A stretch of DNA of 37,743 bases from Bacteroidota bacterium (GTDB lineage: Bacteria; Bacteroidota; Bacteroidia; Chitinophagales; Chitinophagaceae). The translations under genes were made by a program, and so were the position numbers. Shown here in pieces: positions 32,693-37,743 of this stretch. How positions within the stretch are numbered: the stretch's first letter is position 1; the number at the start of each line of letters is the position of its first letter. The stretch is taken from contig JAGWWM010000022.1 of NCBI GenBank assembly GCA_018970395.1, positions 1 to 37,743 of the forward strand, written 5' to 3'. The notes beneath the pieces are model-generated. The model had not been told where the DNA came from. It saw only the letters and a list, made by a program, of their open reading frames with translations, and did not search any database.

Positions 32693-32700
32693 TAATTTTG
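32693..32700 (+). promoter_or_regulatory. -7 element for yajC-coaE-CPBP
   Basis: TAATTTTG matches TAnnTTTG, 20 bp after the nusB stop and 48 bp before the yajC ATG. No -33 TTG is seen. Confidence 0.4.
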
Positions 32701-32747
32701 CACCGCTCAAGAAGGTTTTTATTTTTTATTGTAATGAAACAATCCCA

Positions 32748-33080
32748 ATGATTCAAAGTCTAATGCTGCTCGCAGCCGATCCCAAAAGTGGCGGCACTTT
32801 TCAATTAGTTTTTTTAGGCCTGATGCTGCTGGTCTTCTGGCTCTTTATGATCCGTCCGCAAGCTAAAAAAGCCAAACAACAAAAGACATTTATTGATAAT
32901 TTACAAAAAGGAGATAAAGTGGTTTCCATTGCCGGCATTCACGGCGTAGTTAATAAAGTGAATGAAGACAATACCCTTTCACTTGAAATCTCTCCCGGCA
33001 GCTACATTAAAATTGAGAAGTCATCCATCAGTATGGAATGGACTGCCCAGATTAACAAGCCGGTTGCTGAAAAAAAATAA
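32748..33080 (+). CDS. yajC: Preprotein translocase subunit YajC
   Basis: The 110-residue protein has one N-terminal membrane helix (FQLVFLGLMLLVFWLFMIRP), the family motif MIRPQAKKAKQQKTFIDNLQKGDKVVSIAGIHGVV and a small beta domain with LSLEISPGSYIKIEKSSI. YajC associates with SecDF and YidC at the Sec translocon. The length is normal. The next gene, coaE, starts 50 bp downstream on the same strand. Confidence 0.94.
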   Translation: MIQSLMLLAADPKSGGTFQLVFLGLMLLVFWLFMIRPQAKKAKQQKTFIDNLQKGDKVVSIAGIHGVVNKVNEDNTLSLEISPGSYIKIEKSSISMEWTAQINKPVAEKK

Positions 33081-33129
33081 TCGGAATCCGTCATTATTCC
33101 TGACCTTAGCCAGGCATTTAATTTGACTT

Positions 33130-33735
33130 ATGCTTCGTATTGGCTTAACAGGTGGAATTGGGGCAGGTAAATCCTTGGTTGCGCGACTATTCGCCTTGCT
33201 AGGTGCGCCTGTTTATGATGCCGACAGCAGTGCGAAAAAATTAATGATTGAAAACGATTCCCTGAAAGCATCCATCATTGCCCATTTTGGCACAGCTGCT
33301 TATCAGGATAAGAACTTAAATCGTACTTATCTGGCATCGCGCGTATTTAACAACCCTCGGGAACTTGAAGTTTTAAACCGACTCGTACATCCTGTTGCCA
33401 TAGATGCTGCGAAAAAATGGTTGGCTGCGCAAAGTGCCCCCTATGCCATCAAGGAAGCTGCGTTATTGTTTGAAAGCGGCAGTGCGGAAGGACTGGATTA
33501 TGTCATCGGGGTTACTGCACCCGAAAACCTACGCATCAAAAGAGTAATGGAAAGAGATGGACTTAATGCCGCACAAGTAAAAGAAAGAATGCATCGACAG
33601 CTTGAAGAATCAATTAAAATAAAACTTTGTGATTTTATTTTACATAACGATGAACAACAACTACTCATTCCGCAGGTACTGCAGTTGCATGAGCAATTAC
33701 TCGGCATGAGTCAGCAAGCAAAAAATCCTTCATGA
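33130..33735 (+). CDS. coaE: Dephospho-CoA kinase
   Basis: The 201-residue enzyme phosphorylates dephospho-CoA on the ribose 3'-OH, the last step of coenzyme A synthesis. The P-loop TGGIGAGKS (7-15) is followed by GAPVYDADSSAKKLM with the catalytic Asp, LNRLVHP, EAALLFESG and VTAPENLRIKRVMERDGL. The length is normal. Its stop overlaps the start of the CPBP protease gene by 4 bp (ATGA), so the two are translationally coupled. Confidence 0.96.
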   Translation: MLRIGLTGGIGAGKSLVARLFALLGAPVYDADSSAKKLMIENDSLKASIIAHFGTAAYQDKNLNRTYLASRVFNNPRELEVLNRLVHPVAIDAAKKWLAAQSAPYAIKEAALLFESGSAEGLDYVIGVTAPENLRIKRVMERDGLNAAQVKERMHRQLEESIKIKLCDFILHNDEQQLLIPQVLQLHEQLLGMSQQAKNPS

Positions 33736-34403
33736 CCCTTTTTTTCCTGATATTGGTCGTAGCTGCGATGCCTTTTCTGGCAGCCCTGAGTTACCGAAAC
33801 ATCAAAACTTTAGAAACCGAAGAAAGCAATCTGCAATTAAAAAAAGCGCCGGTATATTTCCAGTCGATGGTGATGCAGACCGGACTCGCTTTTCTTGCTT
33901 ATAGGGTGACAGCAACAGAAGGATTTCGCATTGCACTTACCGCTAAGATTTCTTTCAGTACAATTGCAGTATCAATTTTATTTTTGACAGCCTCGCTTTC
34001 ATTAGCTTATTTCTCACAACGCAATAATAAAAATCAGGACAAGAGCACGCTTCAGTACCTGCTGCCTGAAAATGGCACTGAACGAATACTATGGGTACTG
34101 GCAGTACTGGTAGCCGCTTTTTGTGAAGAGTATATTTATCGGGGAGTTTTGTATGAAATTATTGTACAACAAGCCGGCGGAAAAATATGGGCGGCCACCC
34201 TATTAGCAGCGATTGTTTTTGGATTTGGTCACGGCACACAGGGAGAAAGAGCCGTATTACAAATCATCCCTTTTGCCATTGGCTTTCACATACTTGCCAT
34301 CATGAGTGAAGGACTATTACTTCCGATGGTGGTACACTTCATCTACAATATTTGTGTGGAATTATTTTTCGGAAAAAAAATCAGGAAGCAGCAGCATCCA
34401 TAA
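33732..34403 (+). CDS. CPBP family intramembrane glutamic endopeptidase
   Basis: The 223-residue membrane protein has helices at about 2-20, 75-94, 117-131, 152-166, 175-193 and 197-212. The CPBP (Abi/CAAX protease) motifs are present: EExxxR as Glu132-Glu133...Arg137 in CEEYIYRG, FxxxH as Phe163...His167 in FGFGHG, and HxxxN as His202...Asn206 in VVHFIYN. Family members cleave membrane-associated substrates or process peptides; the substrate here is unknown. The start overlaps coaE by 4 bp. The 3' end overlaps the convergent DUF2452 gene by 23 bp. Confidence 0.88.
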   Translation: MTLFFLILVVAAMPFLAALSYRNIKTLETEESNLQLKKAPVYFQSMVMQTGLAFLAYRVTATEGFRIALTAKISFSTIAVSILFLTASLSLAYFSQRNNKNQDKSTLQYLLPENGTERILWVLAVLVAAFCEEYIYRGVLYEIIVQQAGGKIWAATLLAAIVFGFGHGTQGERAVLQIIPFAIGFHILAIMSEGLLLPMVVHFIYNICVELFFGKKIRKQQHP

Positions 34404-35196
34404 CGCCTGCTACTTCCATCCAGGTATGGTCTGCCAGTAATTTAGCGGATGCAATAAATGCTTTGAAAGGCCCCAACCCTCCCCACTCCTGCGGGCTCAC
34501 CATCGATAAAACATAGGTGTCATCTTGTTTTTGGTAGAGGTGATACACATGACCGATGACCGGACGAAAATTAAGTTTGGCATCATAAATCATCAGCGAT
34601 AATTCCTTTCTTTTCACAATCTCCTGCGCTTGTCGAGCCAGTAATTCAATTTGCTCTTTGATCTGATCCAACTGCATATTGGTTTGCTCCTCCATGGCCT
34701 GCAAAGCCTGGTGTCGAATGACGCCTTCTTTGGTTGGACGAATAGCAACACCACCTATGGAAGAGGCATAAGGCAATACACTCATTTGTTTGTGATACAC
34801 ATCTGTGTTCTGAAACGGCGTCTGATCAGGATGAAATCCCTCCTGAGTAATTTTAAGGTACCCGTTCGACAAAATTTCATGTGTAGCTTTTAGGATAATA
34901 TTTTCCTGCTTATAAAAAATAATGATAAGTGTAGATGCATTCACAAACTGACCGGCAATCATTTCAGCGAAATCCTGATGATCATAAGCATGTAATTGTC
35001 CGTCAGGATAGAGCGTATAGGAAGAGAAGAAAGCTTCATTGATCCGACTGACCCAATTCATGCTGATCTGCAAAGCAGCCCCATTCTGAACCGATTCAAT
35101 TTTATAGTTGCCGCTCTTGGGCACTTCTCCATTATTGTATTTACATTTTTCCGGAAAGAGTTGCCAGGAAGCCAGAAAATTATATGCTTGCACCAT
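34381..35196 (-). CDS. Two-domain protein: lipocalin-like N-terminus and DUF2452 C-terminus
   Basis: From the ATG at 35196 the protein has 271 residues; the frame is open 16 more codons upstream but without family-like sequence. The first 120 residues look like a small beta-barrel (FLASWQLFPEKCKYNNGEVPKSGNYKIES, then SYTLYPDGQLHAYDHQDFAEMI). The second half, after a coiled-coil-like Gln/Glu stretch (MEEQTNMQLDQIKEQIELLARQAQEI), matches DUF2452 (RPVIGHVYHLYQKQDDTYVLSMVSPQEWG, then FKAFIASAKLLADHTWMEV). No function is established to my knowledge. It is probably cytoplasmic, as there is no signal peptide. It diverges from ubiD, with 66 bp between the starts. Confidence 0.8.
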   Translation of the reverse strand: MVQAYNFLASWQLFPEKCKYNNGEVPKSGNYKIESVQNGAALQISMNWVSRINEAFFSSYTLYPDGQLHAYDHQDFAEMIAGQFVNASTLIIIFYKQENIILKATHEILSNGYLKITQEGFHPDQTPFQNTDVYHKQMSVLPYASSIGGVAIRPTKEGVIRHQALQAMEEQTNMQLDQIKEQIELLARQAQEIVKRKELSLMIYDAKLNFRPVIGHVYHLYQKQDDTYVLSMVSPQEWGGLGPFKAFIASAKLLADHTWMEVAGVMDAAAS

Positions 35197-35262
35197 GATT
35201 TTAACTAAACAAGAAAGGGGTTGGCATTGTTTATTACCTTGCAAGAATAATTATCCAACCGC

Positions 35263-37089
35263 ATGTACAGAACCCTGGAAGAGTGTTTACTGGAGCTGGA
35301 AAAAACAGGACAGCTTGTTCGAATTAAAGAACAAGTTGATCCCTACCTGGAAATGGCTGCAATACATTTGCGTGTGCATGAAGCAGGCGGTCCTGCTTTA
35401 TTGTTTGAAAATGTAAAAGGCAGTTCTTTCCGCGCAGCCTCCAATATTTTTGGCACGCTGGACAGAAGCCGGTTTATTTTCAGGAAGACGCTGCCCTTGG
35501 TGCAGCAGTTGATTCGGTTAAAAGGAGATCCTGTAGCTGTGATGAAGCAACCCTGGAAGTATGCAGGCGTGTTGTTGGCGGGGTTGAATGCACTACCAAT
35601 GCGCAAACGCCGCCATCCTTTTGTGAAGATCAAAGTATCAGATTTGCCCTTAATACATCATTGGCCGATGGATGGCGGCGGCTTTGTTACCTTGCCGCAA
35701 GTATATACCGAAGATCCTGAACAACCGGGCATCATGAAATCCAATCTTGGTATGTACCGAATTCAATTGACAGGTAACGAATACCTTCCTGATAAAGAAA
35801 TCGGTCTCCACTATCAACTGCACCGCGGCATCGGCGTACATCAAACCAAAGCCAATGCCATGGGCAAACCATTAAAAGTAAGTTGCTTTGTCGGCGGTCC
35901 GCCTGCTCATACCCTAAGTGCGGTTATGCCGCTGCCGGAAGGTCTAAGCGAAATGAGTTTTGCCGGCGTATTGGGCGATCGTCGTTTCAGATATATGTAT
36001 GATGAACACGGACATGCTTTAAGTACCGATGCCGATTTTGTGATTACCGGTGAAGTATATCCCAATGAAAACAAACCTGAAGGACCCTTCGGCGATCACT
36101 TGGGTTATTATAGTCTGAAACATCCCTTCCCTGTAATGAGGGTGCAGTCTGTTTATGCCCGACCCAATGCCATCTGGCCGTTTACTGTGGTAGGAAGACC
36201 ACCCCAGGAAGATACTCGTTTCGGAGAGCTTATTCATGAAATGACCGGCTACGCGGTGCAACAGGAAATACCCGGACTAAAAGAAGTACATGCCGTTGAT
36301 GCAGCAGGGGTTCATCCGCTGCTACTCGCCATCGGGAGTGAAAGATATACGCCTTATCTAACCAATAAGCGACCCGCAGAAATACTTACTATTGCCAATC
36401 ATATATTGGGCACCGGACAGTTAAGTCTGGCCAAGTTTCTTTTTATTACAGCAGCAGACAAATATCCCATCAGCACGCATAATATCCCGGCATTTTTATC
36501 CTATATGTTTGAGCGTATGGATTTCATGCGCGATCTGCATTTTCATACGCAAACCACCATTGATACCCTGGATTATTCGGGAGAAGGACTGAACAGTGGA
36601 AGTAAACTGGTACTGGCAGCTTACGGAGATCCGATTCGCTCTCTCGCCACAGAGATTCCCGAAGCATTGCAATCCTTGCAGCAATTCGAAGCAGCACGAC
36701 TTTGCATGCCCGGCGTTATCGCGCTGCAAACCAAACCCTTTACCGACTATGCTACTGCTCAACAAGAAATGAAAGTATTGAATGAGCAACTGGCGCATCA
36801 TCCATTGGATGGTATTGTACAGCTGGTAATAAGTGATAACAGCGATTTTCTTGCCAAACAATTATCCAATTATTTATGGGTCACCTATACGCGCTGCAAC
36901 CCTTCGCATGACATTTACGGAATCAGAGAAAAAACGATGAATAAACACTGGGGATGCGAAGGGTCGGTAATCTTTGATGCAAGAAGCAAACCGCATCATG
37001 CCCCACCTGTGGAGAAAGATCCAGTCGTCGAAAAAAATATTGATCGATTGTTTAGTAAGGGAGGGAGTTTATGGGGGATGGGCTTATAG
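35263..37089 (+). CDS. UbiD family (prenylated-FMN-dependent) decarboxylase
   Basis: The 608-residue protein matches the UbiD family, which removes carboxyl groups from aromatic or unsaturated acids using prenylated FMN. It opens MYRTLEECLLELEKTGQLVRIKEQVDPYLEMAAIHLRV. GSSFRAASNIFGTLDR, GVHQTKANAMGKPLKV, ITGEVYPNENKPEGPFGDHLGYYSL and HPFPVMRVQSVYARPNAIWPFTVVGRPPQED are core stretches. At 608 residues it is longer than E. coli UbiD (about 497) and closer to the forms annotated for menaquinone (futalosine-type) synthesis, MqnP/MqnL-like; the substrate is not certain. No ubiX gene is in the window. The 3' end overlaps the transposase gene by 6 bp. Confidence 0.9.
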   Translation: MYRTLEECLLELEKTGQLVRIKEQVDPYLEMAAIHLRVHEAGGPALLFENVKGSSFRAASNIFGTLDRSRFIFRKTLPLVQQLIRLKGDPVAVMKQPWKYAGVLLAGLNALPMRKRRHPFVKIKVSDLPLIHHWPMDGGGFVTLPQVYTEDPEQPGIMKSNLGMYRIQLTGNEYLPDKEIGLHYQLHRGIGVHQTKANAMGKPLKVSCFVGGPPAHTLSAVMPLPEGLSEMSFAGVLGDRRFRYMYDEHGHALSTDADFVITGEVYPNENKPEGPFGDHLGYYSLKHPFPVMRVQSVYARPNAIWPFTVVGRPPQEDTRFGELIHEMTGYAVQQEIPGLKEVHAVDAAGVHPLLLAIGSERYTPYLTNKRPAEILTIANHILGTGQLSLAKFLFITAADKYPISTHNIPAFLSYMFERMDFMRDLHFHTQTTIDTLDYSGEGLNSGSKLVLAAYGDPIRSLATEIPEALQSLQQFEAARLCMPGVIALQTKPFTDYATAQQEMKVLNEQLAHHPLDGIVQLVISDNSDFLAKQLSNYLWVTYTRCNPSHDIYGIREKTMNKHWGCEGSVIFDARSKPHHAPPVEKDPVVEKNIDRLFSKGGSLWGMGL

Positions 37090-37530
37090 GAAATATTTTT
37101 CATCCAATACAATTCCATGCTCATTCAGCAAGTCAAGATATTCTTCTTTGAAGGATTTTGTTTTATGATGTGATTCCTGGTTAATTACATATTCAATTAA
37201 TCTGTCTTTATCTTGTATACCATATGTAAATGCCCCATAGCCATCCTGCCAACTATGAAAATGACTAAATAATTTTTGCTCTTTAATAAACAATGCACTT
37301 GACACTTTTATAGCTCTTACCAAAGAAGATAAAGCAATAGAAGGATGTATATGGGTAATTATATGTAAATGATCTTCAATGCCATTAATGCGATATACAT
37401 GACAGTTTTTATTTGATAATAATCCCGACATATATTTAAACAAAATAATTCTATTATTCTTGGAGAGTGATTTTTCTCTGTATTTGGTGCTAAATACAAT
37501 TTGATAGAGTGTTTGTGTGTAGGTGCTCAT
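37084..37530 (-). CDS. Single-tyrosine (Y1) transposase, IS200/IS605 or REP-associated type
   Basis: The 148-residue protein belongs to the Y1_Tnp superfamily, which cuts and joins single-stranded DNA at hairpins. The metal-binding HUH motif is His54-Leu-His56 in EDHLHII, and the likely nucleophile is Tyr114 in LIEYVINQESHH. The ending KSFKEEYLDLLNEHGIVLDEKYFL is typical of Bacteroidota members. It appears intact. No accessory tnpB accompanies it. Upstream, 48 bp from its start, begins a tandem array of three-hairpin units, the expected type of substrate for REP-associated enzymes. The gene overlaps the 3' end of ubiD by 6 bp. Confidence 0.92.
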   Translation of the reverse strand: MSTYTQTLYQIVFSTKYREKSLSKNNRIILFKYMSGLLSNKNCHVYRINGIEDHLHIITHIHPSIALSSLVRAIKVSSALFIKEQKLFSHFHSWQDGYGAFTYGIQDKDRLIEYVINQESHHKTKSFKEEYLDLLNEHGIVLDEKYFL

Positions 37531-37577
37531 TGACTAGGTATTTTAATATACATGAAGTTAAAACAAAATTTGACATC

Positions 37578-37743
37578 TTGAACCCCGTTGGGGTTCTGTG
37601 ATTTTTCACAGCCTTGCGCCCACCGATTCCATCGGTGGTTATTCATGTTGAACCCCGTTGGGGTTCTGTGATTTTTCACAGTCTTGCACCCACCGATTCC
37701 ATCGGTGGTTATTCATGTTGAACCCCGTTGGGGTTCTGTGATT
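37578..37743. repeat. Tandem 70-bp units, each with three hairpins (REP-like array), cut by window edge
   Basis: Units start at 37578, 37648 and 37718, an exact 70-bp period; the third is cut by the window end. Each contains AACCCC-GTT-GGGGTT, CTGTGA-TTTT-TCACAG and CCACCGAT-TCC-ATCGGTGG, perfect stems of 6, 6 and 8 bp. The two full units differ at only two positions (GCC/GTC and GCGCC/GCACC, within 37611-37620 against 37681-37690). They adjoin the Y1 transposase. Confidence 0.9.

Noticed and set aside
37578-37743. CRISPR array.
   Set aside because: The whole 70-bp unit repeats with only two changes; there are no unique spacers and each unit is a set of hairpins.

Overview
The window looks like chromosomal DNA of a Bacteroidota bacterium, probably of the Chitinophagaceae type. 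Four things point there. Several genes are preceded by the Bacteroidota-type -7 element TAnnTTTG, some with a TTG about 19-22 bp upstream. One protein carries a type IX secretion (Por) C-terminal sorting domain. The energising complex is an ExbB-ExbD-ExbD-TonB locus. Gene starts rely little on Shine-Dalgarno sequences. The family assignment is inference; no rRNA is present to confirm it.

Left part (1-6750) is an accessory region. It holds the N-terminal part of a secreted protein cut by the window edge, then clpS. A RhuM/Doc-type Fic protein follows, bracketed by two 88-bp direct repeats made of hairpin-rich DNA. Then come a secreted protein of unknown family, a di-haem cytochrome c peroxidase lipoprotein, and two truncated genes joined head to head. 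One of these is the C-terminal part of a large serine recombinase that runs into tRNA-Leu(CAG).

The middle (6800-18900) is mostly housekeeping. It contains a saccharopine-dehydrogenase-like enzyme, a small lipoprotein separated from scpB by a heptanucleotide tandem repeat, and atpG. A three-gene nitric-oxide-type sensing operon follows: H-NOX, then a GAF-HNOBA-PAS histidine kinase, then a stand-alone receiver. After it come cytidine deaminase, phosphofructokinase and pyruvate kinase, a minimal type IX cargo-like protein, a peroxiredoxin and a secreted NucA-type nuclease.

At 19100-20700 there is a HipBST-like toxin-antitoxin operon. It consists of a HipB regulator, a separate HipA N-terminal domain (HipS) and a kinase (HipT) with an added zinc knuckle. 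Three ACCC-N4-GGGT operators spaced 40 and 41 bp lie upstream.

The right part (20800-37100) carries mnmE, the tonB-exbD-exbD-exbB locus with a strong terminator, a large zinc metalloprotease, lysA, groS-groL with a terminator, nusB, yajC-coaE-CPBP protease, a lipocalin-like/DUF2452 protein and a UbiD-family decarboxylase. The window ends in a single-tyrosine (Y1/REP-associated) transposase next to a tandem array of 70-bp three-hairpin units that continues past the edge.

The two systems most worth a second look are the split-HipA operon with its operator array and the RhuM-Doc gene between direct repeats. The transposase with its hairpin array comes next.
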